Positions 29,957 through 38,360 of a stretch of DNA of 64,000 nucleotides are shown here, piece by piece. The stretch comes from Mesorhizobium atlanticum (GTDB taxonomy: Bacteria > Pseudomonadota > Alphaproteobacteria > Rhizobiales > Rhizobiaceae), in contig NZ_QMBQ01000005.1 in NCBI RefSeq assembly GCF_003289965.1, positions 310,001-374,000 on the forward strand, in the 5' to 3' direction. Within the stretch, counting starts at the first letter, position 1, and every line of letters starts with the position of its first letter. The translations under genes and the position numbers were made by a program. The notes below the pieces were generated by a model that made no database searches, was not told where the DNA came from, and saw only the letters and a program-made list of their open reading frames with translations.

Positions 29957-30778
29957 GTGAACAAACCTCAGAGCTTCTTCCACCTGCACCTGATCTCCGA
30001 CGCCACCGGCGAAACGCTGCTGGCGGCCGGCCGTGCTGCGTCCGCCCAGTACAAGGACGCGCGCGCCATCGAGCATATCTATCCGCTGATCCGCACCGAG
30101 AAGCAGGTCGCCAAGGTCTTCGAGGATATCGAGGAGGAGCCCGGCATCATTCTCTACACTGTGGTCGACCAGAAGCTGGCGCGCTCGATCGACGAGCGCT
30201 GCGCGGCCATGGGCCTGCCTTGCGTCTCGGTGCTGGAGCCGGTGCTCGCCGTCTTCCAGTCCTATCTCGGCACGCCGGCCGGCCGCCGCGTCGGCGCCCA
30301 GCATGTCCTCGACGCCGAATATTTCCGCCGCATCGATGCGTTGAACTTCACCATGGAGCATGATGACGGCCAGCTGCCGGCCAATATGGACGATGCCGAC
30401 ATCGTGCTGATCGGCATCTCGCGCACCTCGAAGACGCCGACCTCGATCTATCTCGCCAATCGCGGCATCAAGACCGCCAACATCCCGATCGTGCTCGGCG
30501 TGCCGCTGCCTGAAAGCCTAGTCGAGGCCAAGAAGCCATTGATCGTCGGCCTCATCGCTACGGCCGAGCGCATCTCGCATGTGCGGCAGAACCGCGTCCT
30601 CGGCAACAGCGCCGCCTTCGTGCCGACCGACTATGTCGATCGCGCCGCGATCAACGAGGAACTTGCCTATGCGCGCCAGCTCTGCACAAGGCATGGATGG
30701 CCGATGATCGACGTCAGCCGCCGCTCCATCGAGGAAACGGCGGCGGCGATCGTTGCCCTGCGGGGCAAGACGCGCTAG
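29957..30778 (+). CDS. pyruvate phosphate dikinase / PEP synthase regulatory protein (DUF299)
   Basis: 273 residues, starting at a GTG (MNKPQSFFHLHLISDATGETL), the conserved N terminus of the family; the frame is open further left into the origin region but unlike the family. The kinase-type P-loop GISRTSKTP is present near residue 152. These bifunctional enzymes phosphorylate and dephosphorylate a threonine of pyruvate phosphate dikinase or PEP synthase. This gene is the right-hand marker of hemE-type origins (homologous to Rickettsia RP001). The GTG start lies inside a DnaA-box-like sequence. Confidence 0.93.
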   Translation: MNKPQSFFHLHLISDATGETLLAAGRAASAQYKDARAIEHIYPLIRTEKQVAKVFEDIEEEPGIILYTVVDQKLARSIDERCAAMGLPCVSVLEPVLAVFQSYLGTPAGRRVGAQHVLDAEYFRRIDALNFTMEHDDGQLPANMDDADIVLIGISRTSKTPTSIYLANRGIKTANIPIVLGVPLPESLVEAKKPLIVGLIATAERISHVRQNRVLGNSAAFVPTDYVDRAAINEELAYARQLCTRHGWPMIDVSRRSIEETAAAIVALRGKTR

Positions 30779-30918
30779 GGCGTCGATATTCAGGTGATGC
30801 CGGCCTGCAAGTGGCGGCTTCCTGCGCTTCCGGTGCTCACGTACTTTAAGTACGTTCCGCTCCGGTTCTCGGAAGCCACTACTTTCGGCTCGGCCTGACC
30901 TGAATCTCAACACCCTAG
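30775..30918. repeat. long palindromic repeat including the upstream stop codon
   Basis: An imperfect inverted repeat of about 144 bases from CTAGGGCGT to ACACCCTAG. Inner complementary pieces include ATTCAGGT/ACCTGAAT, AGTGGCGGCTTC/GAAGCCACT, and the centre ACGTACTTTAAGTACGT. The left CTAG contains the TAG stop of the DUF299 gene. It occupies most of the 168-base spacer before maf. Confidence 0.85.
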
Positions 30919-30946
30919 TCGGTGCTACGGACCGGGCGCGAAAATC

Positions 30947-31546
30947 ATGGCCGAGAAAATCATCCTCGCTTCGGGCTCTCCGTTCCGGAAGGCGATGCTC
31001 GTCAATGCCGGTCTCGACATCGAGGCGGTGCCGGCCGATGTCGACGAGCGTGCCCTCGAGGCTCCGCTGAAAGACAGCGACGTCTCGCCGGAAGACGTCG
31101 CCTCGATCCTGGCCGAGGCCAAGGCAACCGAGGTCAGTGAGCGCAGGCCCGGCGCCCTGGTGCTCGGCTGCGACCAGACGCTGTCGCTGGGCGATGAGGT
31201 CTTTCACAAGCCGGCCGACATGGAAGGCGCTCGCCGGCACCTGCTCGCGCTCTCGGGCAAGACGCATCAGTTGAACAGCGCCGCCGTGCTTTGCCGCAAT
31301 GGCGAGGTGCTGTGGCGCCATGTCGGCATTGCCAGCCTCACCATGCGCAAGCTCGACCCCGCCTTCATCGGCCGGCATCTGGCGCGCGTCGGCGCCAAGG
31401 CGCTCTCCAGCGTCGGCGCCTATCAGGTCGAGGGCGAGGGCATCCAGCTGTTCGAGAAGATCGAGGGCGACTATTTCACCATCGTCGGCCTGCCCTTGTT
31501 GCCGGTCCTGAAGGAGCTTCGCGCGCTGGGAGCGATCGATGGCTGA
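30947..31546 (+). CDS. maf: Maf-family nucleoside triphosphate pyrophosphatase
   Basis: 199 residues. The N-terminal LASGSPFRKAMLVNAG corresponds to the Maf S-x-x-R substrate loop. LVLGCDQTLSLGDEVFHKP and VGAYQVEGEGIQLFEKIEGDYFTIVGLPL are the other family blocks. Maf proteins hydrolyse non-canonical or modified NTPs to NMPs. The gene overlaps aroE by 8 bases, starting a maf-aroE-coaE-dnaQ run on the right side of the origin. Confidence 0.93.
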   Translation: MAEKIILASGSPFRKAMLVNAGLDIEAVPADVDERALEAPLKDSDVSPEDVASILAEAKATEVSERRPGALVLGCDQTLSLGDEVFHKPADMEGARRHLLALSGKTHQLNSAAVLCRNGEVLWRHVGIASLTMRKLDPAFIGRHLARVGAKALSSVGAYQVEGEGIQLFEKIEGDYFTIVGLPLLPVLKELRALGAIDG

Positions 31547-32372
31547 GAAAAAGGCCTTTGTGACTGGACATCCGATCGCCCATTCCCGCTCGCCGAAAAT
31601 CCATGGCCACTGGCTGGCGAGCTACGGCATCGACGGCAGCTACCAGGCGATCGACGTGCGGCCGGAGGATTTTGCCGCCTTCTTGGGGTCGCTCGAGCAA
31701 AGCGGTCTCAGTGGTGGCAACGTCACCATTCCGCACAAGGAAGCCGCTTTTGCCGGCGTCGCCCGCCGCGACCATGCGGCCGATGAAATCGGCGCCGTCA
31801 ACACGCTGTGGTTCGAGGATGGCGTTCTGTGGGGCGGCAATACGGACGGCTACGGCTTTGCCGCCAACCTCGACGACCATGCGCCAGGCTGGGCAGCCAA
31901 TGGACCGGCCGTGGTGCTGGGCGCCGGCGGCGCCTCCCGCGCCGTCATCCACGCGCTGAAAGAGCGTGGCATCAAGGATATCCGCATCGTCAATCGGACG
32001 CTGGCGAGAGCCGAGGAGCTCGGCCGCCACTTTGGCCCCGGCGTCTCGGCGCATAGTGCGGACGCGGTCGATGACCTGCTTGCCGATGCAGGCCTGCTGA
32101 TCAACACCACGGCGCTCGGCATGCATGGCGATGCGACGCTCTCGGCCGATCCGGCCGGCTTGCCGGACCGCGCCATCGTCACCGACATCGTCTATGTGCC
32201 GCTGGAGACGCCTTTGCTGGCCGCCGCCAGGGCGCGGGGGCTGAAGACGGTCGACGGGCTCGGCATGCTGCTGCATCAGGCTGTGCCCGGCTTTGAACGC
32301 TGGTTCGGCAGGAAGCCCGAGGTCACGCCCGAATTGCGGCGCATGATCGTCGCCGACATCGAGGGCCATTGA
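31539..32372 (+). CDS. aroE: shikimate dehydrogenase
   Basis: 277 residues. Shikimate-binding HPIAHSRSPKIHGHW at the N terminus, catalytic lysine in NVTIPHKEAAF, GAVNTL, and the NADP-binding GAGGASRAVIHALKERG. It reduces 3-dehydroshikimate in aromatic amino acid synthesis. It overlaps maf at the start and shares one base with the coaE ATG at its end (TGATG). Confidence 0.96.
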   Translation: MAEKKAFVTGHPIAHSRSPKIHGHWLASYGIDGSYQAIDVRPEDFAAFLGSLEQSGLSGGNVTIPHKEAAFAGVARRDHAADEIGAVNTLWFEDGVLWGGNTDGYGFAANLDDHAPGWAANGPAVVLGAGGASRAVIHALKERGIKDIRIVNRTLARAEELGRHFGPGVSAHSADAVDDLLADAGLLINTTALGMHGDATLSADPAGLPDRAIVTDIVYVPLETPLLAAARARGLKTVDGLGMLLHQAVPGFERWFGRKPEVTPELRRMIVADIEGH

Positions 32373-32977
32373 TGATCGTGCTCGGCCTCACCGGATCGAT
32401 CGGCATGGGCAAGTCGGCGACGGCGAAGATGTTCGCCGAGGCCGGCGTGCCGGTACATGATTCCGACGAGGCCGTGCATCGCCTCTATGCAGGCAAGGCA
32501 GCACCTTTGGTCGAGGCGGCCTTCGCGGGCACGACTGAGGCGGGCGTGGTCGACCGTGTGAAGCTTGGCCAGCAAGTGCTCGGCGATCCCGCCGCGCTGA
32601 AGAAGCTCGAGGCGATCATCCACCCGCTGGTGCGCGCCGACGCCGATGCGTTTCTGGCGAAGCATCGCTCCGCCGGCGCGCCCATCGCCGTGCTCGACAT
32701 CCCGCTTCTGTTCGAAACCGGCGGCCGCAACCGCGTCGACAAGGTCGTGGTCGTCACCGCGTCGCCCGAGATCCAGCGCCAGCGCGTGCTCGCGAGGCCG
32801 GGCATGAGCGAGGAGAAGTTTTTGTCGATCCTCGCCAAGCAGGTGCCCGACGCCGAAAAGCGCCGCCAGGCCGATTTCATCATCGACACCGGACAAGGTT
32901 TTGATGCCGCGCGTGCCGCGGTCGACGCAATCATCGCCGAACTCTCAGGGGAAAAGTCCGGCAAAGCCAGCTCCTGA
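32372..32977 (+). CDS. coaE: dephospho-CoA kinase
   Basis: 201 residues, start ATG overlapping the aroE TGA; a TTG one codon earlier is not needed. P-loop GLTGSIGMGKSATAKMF at the N terminus, then VHDSDEAVHRLY and DIPLLFETGGR, the family signatures. It performs the last step of coenzyme A synthesis, phosphorylating dephospho-CoA. The partnership aroE-coaE-dnaQ is conserved in rhizobia. Confidence 0.96.
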   Translation: MIVLGLTGSIGMGKSATAKMFAEAGVPVHDSDEAVHRLYAGKAAPLVEAAFAGTTEAGVVDRVKLGQQVLGDPAALKKLEAIIHPLVRADADAFLAKHRSAGAPIAVLDIPLLFETGGRNRVDKVVVVTASPEIQRQRVLARPGMSEEKFLSILAKQVPDAEKRRQADFIIDTGQGFDAARAAVDAIIAELSGEKSGKASS

Positions 32978-33052
32978 CGGCAAGCCGTCAGCTGTCCCCA
33001 TTGCCATTTTGTTCTGGTTTGTGATTCTGCTGCTTGGAGCGGATTGATTCGA

Positions 33053-33757
33053 ATGCGTGAGATCATCTTCGATACCGAAACCACCGGCCTCGATATGCGC
33101 GAAGATCGCATCATCGAGCTGGGCGGCGTCGAGCTGGTCAACCGCTTCCCGACCGGCCGCACCTTCCACAGATTCATCAACCCGCAGGGGCGGGCGGTGA
33201 ATGCCGAGGCGCAGGAAGTGCACGGCATCAGCGCCGCCGACCTGGTCGGCAAGCCGACCTTCACCGAAATCTGCGACGAGTGGCTGGCTTTCACGGACGG
33301 CGCCAAGCTGATCGCGCACAACGCCAATTTCGACATCGGCTTCCTCAATGCGGAATTCGGCAGGCTCGGCCACCCGGTGATAGACACCGGCCGCGTCGTC
33401 GACACGCTCGCCTTGGCGCGGCGCAAGCACCCGATGGGTCCGAATTCGCTCGACGCGCTCTGCCGGCGCTATGGCATCGACAACACGCACCGCACCAAGC
33501 ATGGCGCGCTGCTCGACTCCGAGCTGCTGGCCGAAGTCTATATCGAGCTCATCGGCGGCAAGCAGGCGGCGCTGGTGCTGGAAGCCGTGGCGGTGCAGAT
33601 GAACGGCGCCGGTGAGGTGGCCGATATCGACATCTCGATCGGCGCGCGGCCCATCGCCCTGCCGCCGCGGCTGAGCGAAGCCGACCGCGCGGCGCACGCC
33701 GGGCTGGTTTCGACGCTTGGCGAAAAGGCGCTCTGGCTGAAGGTAGCGGTGGGCTGA
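33053..33757 (+). CDS. dnaQ: DNA polymerase III epsilon subunit (3'-5' exonuclease)
   Basis: 234 residues. All DEDDh exonuclease motifs are visible: FDTETTGLD (Exo I), AHNANFDIGFLNAEF (Exo II), and HGALLDSELLAEVY (Exo III). The ATG at 33053 is used; GGAG lies about 14 bases before it. The C-terminal tail LVSTLGEKALWLKVAVG probably contacts the polymerase alpha subunit. A diverged copy of this tail, with the downstream spacer, is present in inverted orientation at 38705-39055. Confidence 0.96.
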   Translation: MREIIFDTETTGLDMREDRIIELGGVELVNRFPTGRTFHRFINPQGRAVNAEAQEVHGISAADLVGKPTFTEICDEWLAFTDGAKLIAHNANFDIGFLNAEFGRLGHPVIDTGRVVDTLALARRKHPMGPNSLDALCRRYGIDNTHRTKHGALLDSELLAEVYIELIGGKQAALVLEAVAVQMNGAGEVADIDISIGARPIALPPRLSEADRAAHAGLVSTLGEKALWLKVAVG

Positions 33758-33807
33758 GCGGGCGCTCCTGGCGCCACCCGACGCGATTAGCCGAATCCCT
33801 CCGTGAC

Positions 33808-33968
33808 GTCGTCATGCTCGGGCTTGACCCGAGTATCCATGCCGTGACCCCGGCCGTAGGGTGCAACGGTGCAGAATTCTGTAACCGTTGCAACGCCTTA
33901 GCGTCACGGCATGGATTCTAGGGTCTGCGCGCGTCGCTTCACTCCTTGCTTCGCCCTAGAATGACGAC
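33808..33968. repeat. 161-bp nested palindrome (family D, copy 1)
   Basis: Outer arms GTCGTCAT and ATGACGAC, middle arms CCATGCCGTGAC and GTCACGGCATGG, inner arms GCAACGG and CCGTTGC around a GAATTC core. It fills most of the 301-base dnaQ-secB spacer. Copies or relatives are at 38161-38324, within 38705-38949, at 49661-49704 and 60393-60573. No gene is seen in this spacer. Confidence 0.9.
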
Positions 33969-34007
33969 CAAGCTGTCGTGACGGCACATCGCAAAGGCCG
34001 ATGGCAA

Positions 34008-34034
34008 CAAAAAGCCCGGCACTTAGCCGGGCTT
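34008..34034 (-). terminator. rho-independent terminator of secB
   Basis: On the minus strand AAGCCCGGC-TAAGT-GCCGGGCTT gives a 9-base GC-rich stem followed by TTTTTG. It lies 25 bases after the secB stop. Confidence 0.85.
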
Positions 34035-34058
34035 CTCGTAACTCGATGAGGCGCCTTC

Positions 34059-34559
34059 TCAGCTCACCTGGACCTTGCTCGCGGCCTGGTCCTCGGCGAT
34101 GCGCTGCTGGAACATCTGCGCGAAATCGATCGGGTCGAGCATCAGCGGCGGGAAGCCGCCATTGCGCGTGGCATCGGAGATGATCTGGCGGGCGAAGGGG
34201 AACAGGAGCCGCGGGCATTCGATGAACAGGATCGGCAGCATGTGCTCCTGCGGGAAGCCCGAGATGGCGAAGACGCCGCCATAGACCAGCTCGACATTGA
34301 ACAGCACTTCCTGGTCGAAGGAGGCCTTGGCGTTCAAGGTCAGGTTGACGTCGAACTGCTTGTCCGAAAGCGGGTTGGCGTTGACGTTGACGTTGATCGC
34401 GATGCCGGGCGCCTTGTCGCGGCCGCGCAGCGAATTCGGCGCGCCGGGGCTTTCGAAGGACAGATCCTTCACATATTGCGCAAGCACATTGAGCGAGGGC
34501 TGGTTCTGGGTGCCGTTGCCGTTGGCGGCGCCGGTCGCCGCGTCATCGTTGCTGGCCAT
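34059..34559 (-). CDS. secB: protein-export chaperone SecB
   Basis: 166 residues. Family features: LNVLAQYVKDLSFESPGAP near residue 25, FNVELVYGGVFAISG, and the CPRLLFPFARQIISDATRNGGFPPLMLDPIDF block. SecB binds unfolded preproteins and delivers them to SecA. The N-terminal Asn/Ala/Gly-rich stretch is usual in rhizobial SecB. The gene has its own terminator and is convergent with dnaQ. Confidence 0.97.
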   Translation of the reverse strand: MASNDDAATGAANGNGTQNQPSLNVLAQYVKDLSFESPGAPNSLRGRDKAPGIAINVNVNANPLSDKQFDVNLTLNAKASFDQEVLFNVELVYGGVFAISGFPQEHMLPILFIECPRLLFPFARQIISDATRNGGFPPLMLDPIDFAQMFQQRIAEDQAASKVQVS

Positions 34560-34677
34560 GAGCCTTTAAGTCCTTCTGCCTGGGCAGCATTGCTGACCGG
34601 ATTGAAATCGCGGGTTCGCTACCATGCTCGGGCGGACAAAACAAGTTTTGCCGCTTTGCCGGGCAAAGGGCCTGGGA

Positions 34678-35172
34678 CTAATCGTTTTTCAGCCGCCGCC
34701 AGGGCGAATTGTGATCCGGCCGGTTCGGATAATCGTCGCGCGAATAGTCGCTGTCGTCGAGATCGATGACGGTCTCGCGCCGGCGCGCCGAAAAGCCGCT
34801 CGAGAAGCTGGTCGCCATGACGATGCGGCTCTTGAGCAGGCGCCAGGCGAAGTCACGCACCGGCGGCAGAAGCAGAAGAATGGCGAAAATATCGGTGATG
34901 AAGCCCGGGATGATCAAAAGGATCGCCGCCAGCACGATCATCGCGCCATGGGCGAGCTGCCGGCTGGGATCATGTCCGGCGTCCATCTCGGCCCGCACCC
35001 GCGTCATGACGCCGAAACCCTGATGCCTGAGCAGCAGGCTGCCGGCGACGCTGGACAGGATGACCAGCCCGACCGTCGCCAAAGCGCCGATCTCGCGGCC
35101 GACGACCACGAAGCCGGCGATCTCCAGCAGCGGCAGCAGGAGCAGGAACAGCGGGATGAACGAAATGCGCAA
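34678..35172 (-). CDS. fxsA: FxsA-family membrane protein
   Basis: 164 residues from a TTG start just before the first helix (RISFIPLFLLLLPLLEIAGF); a TTG 15 codons upstream (35217) is an alternative, and no ATG is available. FxsA features are VVVGREIGALATVGLVIL, LLRHQGFGVM, and the long helix pair IVLAAILLIIPGFITDIFAI. The tail is charged and cytoplasmic. E. coli FxsA is 158 residues and is known for suppressing phage T7 exclusion by F plasmids. It is divergent from the Tim44-like gene. Confidence 0.88.
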   Translation of the reverse strand: MRISFIPLFLLLLPLLEIAGFVVVGREIGALATVGLVILSSVAGSLLLRHQGFGVMTRVRAEMDAGHDPSRQLAHGAMIVLAAILLIIPGFITDIFAILLLLPPVRDFAWRLLKSRIVMATSFSSGFSARRRETVIDLDDSDYSRDDYPNRPDHNSPWRRLKND

Positions 35173-35376
35173 AGTCTCGACCGATCGCTTTCTTCTTTTG
35201 AGGGCGCTCGCGGACAATCGCCGCTGGCCTTGGCGCCCTTAGATAGGTATGGCTGCCTTTGATTTGAATGATAGCGCCTGCCGTTCTATATGCTTTAGGT
35301 GTTGAACGCTATGCGACCGCCGTCCCCGAGGGGTCATGCCGGTCCGGCAAGAACAGGGTTCGAGTTGGCGGAAAAT

Positions 35377-36081
35377 ATGGGTTTCTTCGACTTCGGCACG
35401 ATTTTCTTTTTGATTGCGGCGGTTGTGATCTTTTTCCAGCTGCGCAACGTGCTTGGACGTCGCACCGGCAACGAGCGCCCGCCCTTCGATCCCTATTCGG
35501 CGAGCCGCACGCGCGAGGCCGATGCGGCGCAGAAGCCGGAAAATGTCGTGTCGCTGCCGCGCAAGCGCGCGCCGGGCGAGAGTGCCGAAACCTATGCCGA
35601 TATCGACGCCTTCGCCAAGCCGGACACTGATCTGAACAGAGGCCTGCGCACGATCAAGGACAACGATCCGTCCTTCGATCCCAAGACCTTCGTCGACGGC
35701 GCCAAGATGGCTTACGAGATGATCGTCATGGCCTATGCCGACGGCGACCGTAAGACGCTGAAGAACCTTCTGTCGCGCGAGGTCTATGACGGCTTCGTCG
35801 CCGCCATCGGCGAACGCGAGGCGAAGTCGGAAAAGATCCAGTCCTCCTTCGTCGGCATCGACAAGGCTGACATCGTCGCCGCCGAAATGAAGGGCTCGGA
35901 AGCGCATATCACGCTGCGCGTCGTCTCCGAGCTGATCTCGGCGACCCGCGACAAGGCCGGCGCCGTCATCGACGGTGACCCGGAGACGGTGGCCGAGGTC
36001 AAGGATGTCTGGACCTTCGCCCGCGACACACGCTCGCGCGACCCGAACTGGAAGCTCGTCGCCACCGAAGAAGAAGATTGA
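35377..36081 (+). CDS. Tim44/TimA-family inner membrane-anchored protein
   Basis: 234 residues. I start at MGFFDFGTIFFLIAAVVIFF, where the single N-terminal helix begins; the 26 codons upstream are not typical. Residues about 30-80 are a charged linker, and about 90-234 form a Tim44-like domain (GAKMAYEMIVMAYADGDRK, VKDVWTFARDTRSRDPNW). The family is the bacterial ancestor of mitochondrial Tim44. It is conserved beside mltA and secB in alphaproteobacteria; a role in membrane-linked protein handling is proposed for the family. Confidence 0.9.
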   Translation: MGFFDFGTIFFLIAAVVIFFQLRNVLGRRTGNERPPFDPYSASRTREADAAQKPENVVSLPRKRAPGESAETYADIDAFAKPDTDLNRGLRTIKDNDPSFDPKTFVDGAKMAYEMIVMAYADGDRKTLKNLLSREVYDGFVAAIGEREAKSEKIQSSFVGIDKADIVAAEMKGSEAHITLRVVSELISATRDKAGAVIDGDPETVAEVKDVWTFARDTRSRDPNWKLVATEEED

Positions 36082-36104
36082 GACAAAGCGGCGGGGCCCC
36101 AGTC

Positions 36105-37211
36105 GTGCCGCTCTCTTCCGCATTCATCGAAAAGTCCTTCAGCGACTTGCCCGGCTGGAGCGAGGATGATCACCTTGCGGCCTTCGCGGCCTTTCGCCGC
36201 TCGGCCTTCCATGCACCCATAAAAGCCTATCGCACCGGTTCGCTCGGTGTCGATTTCAATGCCTTTGCCGATGCCTATGCCGAGGCGCGCGCCGTTTCGG
36301 CGCCGAATCAGTTGGAAGCCCGATCCTTCTTCGAACGGCATTTCGCCCCCACTCTTGTCGCGCCCGACAATGGCAGCGCCGGCCTCGTGACCGGCTTCTA
36401 CGAGCCGGAGGTCGAGGCCTCGCCGGTCAGGACCGAGCGGTTCACCGTGCCGTTGCTGTCCCGCCCCGCCGACCTGATCGACATCGACGACGACAACCGG
36501 CCGGCCGGTGTGGATCCTTATCTGGCCTTCGCCCGCCGGACGGATGACGGCCCAGTCGAATATTTCGACCGCGGCGCGATCGAGCGCGGCGCGCTGGCCG
36601 GCCAGAACCTCGAAATCGCCTGGCTCGCCGACAAGGTCGACGTCTTCTTCATCCATGTGCAGGGCGCGGCGCGGCTGAAGATGACCGACGGCAGCTTGCG
36701 CCGCGTCACCTATGCCGCGAAGTCGGGCCAGCGCTTCACCGGTCCCGGCAGGATCTTGAGCGACCTCGGCGAGATCCCGCTGGAAAAGGTGACGATGCAG
36801 TCGATCCGCGCCTGGTTCAAGGCGCATCCGGAGCGCGTCGACGAGATCCTCTGGCAAAACCGCTCCTACATCTTCTTCCGCGAGGCCGCGGTCGACGATG
36901 CGGCGCTTGGGCCCATCGCCGCCGCCAAGGTGCCGCTGACGCCGGGGCGCTCGGTCGCCGTCGACCGGCTGCTGCACACTTTCGGCACGCCCTTCTATAT
37001 CGACGCGCCGACGCTCACGGCCTTCGACCAGAAACCGTTCCGGCGGCTGATGATCGCGCAGGACACCGGCTCGGCCATCACCGGGCCCGCCCGCGGCGAC
37101 CTCTTCGCCGGCTCGGGCGATGCCGCCGGCGAGATCGCCGGCATGGTCCGCAACGCGGCTGATTTCTATGCGCTGGTGCCTCGCGCGCTGCTCGATGGAG
37201 GACGCCGGTGA
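36105..37211 (+). CDS. mltA: MltA-family murein lytic transglycosylase
   Basis: 368 residues from a GTG (MPLSSAFIEKSFSDLPGW); a TTG at 36078 overlapping the Tim44 gene stop is an alternative. Family blocks: LVTGFYEPEVEASP, the MltA core LEIAWLADKVDVFFIHVQGAARL, and the C-terminal 3D domain with its aspartates (MIAQDTGSAITGPARGDLFAG). MltA cleaves peptidoglycan to 1,6-anhydromuropeptides. Oddly, no signal peptide or lipobox is present from either start, although the substrate is periplasmic. It overlaps the smr start (GTGA). Confidence 0.9.
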   Translation: MPLSSAFIEKSFSDLPGWSEDDHLAAFAAFRRSAFHAPIKAYRTGSLGVDFNAFADAYAEARAVSAPNQLEARSFFERHFAPTLVAPDNGSAGLVTGFYEPEVEASPVRTERFTVPLLSRPADLIDIDDDNRPAGVDPYLAFARRTDDGPVEYFDRGAIERGALAGQNLEIAWLADKVDVFFIHVQGAARLKMTDGSLRRVTYAAKSGQRFTGPGRILSDLGEIPLEKVTMQSIRAWFKAHPERVDEILWQNRSYIFFREAAVDDAALGPIAAAKVPLTPGRSVAVDRLLHTFGTPFYIDAPTLTAFDQKPFRRLMIAQDTGSAITGPARGDLFAGSGDAAGEIAGMVRNAADFYALVPRALLDGGRR

Positions 37212-37732
37212 GCCGCCGCGACGATCATCTCAGCGACGACGACCGCATCCTGTGGAACCTGGTTGCGCGCTCGGCCCGGCCCCTGAAAGGCAAGACCGCG
37301 GTCGAGATTCCCGACGTCATCGAGCCCAAGCCGACGCCCGACGCCGCTCCGGTCAACAGTGTCCCGGCCGTCGCGGCAAAGCCGAAGACGCCGCATGTCT
37401 CGCATTCGCTCGACGATCAGACACTGGACAAGCTGAAGAAAGGCCGGCTGCCGATCGAAGGCCGCGTCGACCTGCACGGCATGACGCAGGACGAGGCCTA
37501 TTCGCTGCTGCTCTCTTTCCTGCATCGGGCGCATGCCGGCGGCATTCGTTACGTTCTGATCATCACCGGCAAGGGTTCGTCCTCCGGCGGCGACGGCATC
37601 CTGCGCCGTGCCGTGCCGGCCTGGCTGTCGACGCCGGCCTTCCGCCATCTGGTTTCCAGCCACGATCACGCCGCGCGCAACCATGGCGGCTCCGGCGCGC
37701 TCTATGTGCGGCTGCGGCGGACGCGCCAATGA
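37208..37732 (+). CDS. Smr/MutS2-type domain protein
   Basis: 174 residues, GTG start overlapping the mltA stop. The C-terminal half is an Smr domain: VDLHGMTQDEAYSLLLSFL, VLIITGKGSSSGGDGIL with the conserved TGKG, and SGALYVRLRR. The N-terminal half is a charged, Pro/Ala-rich linker. Smr domains are nucleic-acid endonucleases. The mltA-smr-XRE order is recurrent in rhizobia. Confidence 0.92.
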   Translation: MSRRDDHLSDDDRILWNLVARSARPLKGKTAVEIPDVIEPKPTPDAAPVNSVPAVAAKPKTPHVSHSLDDQTLDKLKKGRLPIEGRVDLHGMTQDEAYSLLLSFLHRAHAGGIRYVLIITGKGSSSGGDGILRRAVPAWLSTPAFRHLVSSHDHAARNHGGSGALYVRLRRTRQ

Positions 37733-37756
37733 GGGGTCGGCAATGAGCAGGCCGAC

Positions 37757-38119
37757 ATGACCCCGTTCGGCGAGAAGCTCAGAGCGCTGCGTGCCGAACG
37801 CGGCGTCAGCCAGAAGGCGATGGCCGAGGCCATCGGCGTCAGCGCCGCCTATCTGTCGGCGCTCGAGCACGGCCGCCGCGGCGCGCCGACCTGGACGCTG
37901 ATCCAGAAGATCATCGGCTATTTCAACATCATCTGGGACGATGCCGAAGACCTCGCCCGCCTTGCGGAGAGCTCACATCCGAGGGTCAGGATCGACACGT
38001 CGGGCCTGTCGCCGGCGGCGACCGAGCTTGCCAATCTCTTGGCCGAAAGCATCGAAAAGCTCGATGAAGCCGAGCTGAGGAAAATCACGGCGACGGTCCG
38101 GGCTGCGCTGAGGGGATAA
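37757..38119 (+). CDS. XRE-family helix-turn-helix regulator
   Basis: 120 residues. The N-terminal HTH is clear: KLRALRAERGVSQKAMAEAI followed by GVSAAYLSALEHGRRGAP. The C-terminal half is helical, with no recognisable ligand domain. It follows smr by 24 bases and probably belongs to the mltA-smr transcript. Targets unknown. Confidence 0.9.
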   Translation: MTPFGEKLRALRAERGVSQKAMAEAIGVSAAYLSALEHGRRGAPTWTLIQKIIGYFNIIWDDAEDLARLAESSHPRVRIDTSGLSPAATELANLLAESIEKLDEAELRKITATVRAALRG

Positions 38120-38160
38120 GTTGCCCGGATGACAACGGGAGGGGCGCAGGCGCCCGAACT

Positions 38161-38324
38161 TCGTCATCCACGGGCGGAGCGGAAGCGAAGCGGACGCGCA
38201 GACCCGAGGATCCATTCCGTGACCTCGCGCGAGGGCAGAGGCGGCGCAGAACAGAACTCGTTCCGCGCCGCGGTGACGCTGGTAGGCTCTGCGCCGCGTC
38301 GCCTCGCTCCGCATGGGATGACGA
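38161..38324. repeat. nested palindromic repeat (family D, copy 2)
   Basis: Begins TCGTCATCC and ends GGATGACGA, with CGCGCAGACCCGAGGATCCA in the left half and CGCGTCGCCTCGCTCCGCA in the right. It lies between the XRE gene and the convergent small secreted-protein gene. Closely related to 60393-60573. Confidence 0.8.
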
Positions 38325-38360
38325 CGGCGCCAGGGCGATGAACCACGCCGCGGGCGGCCC

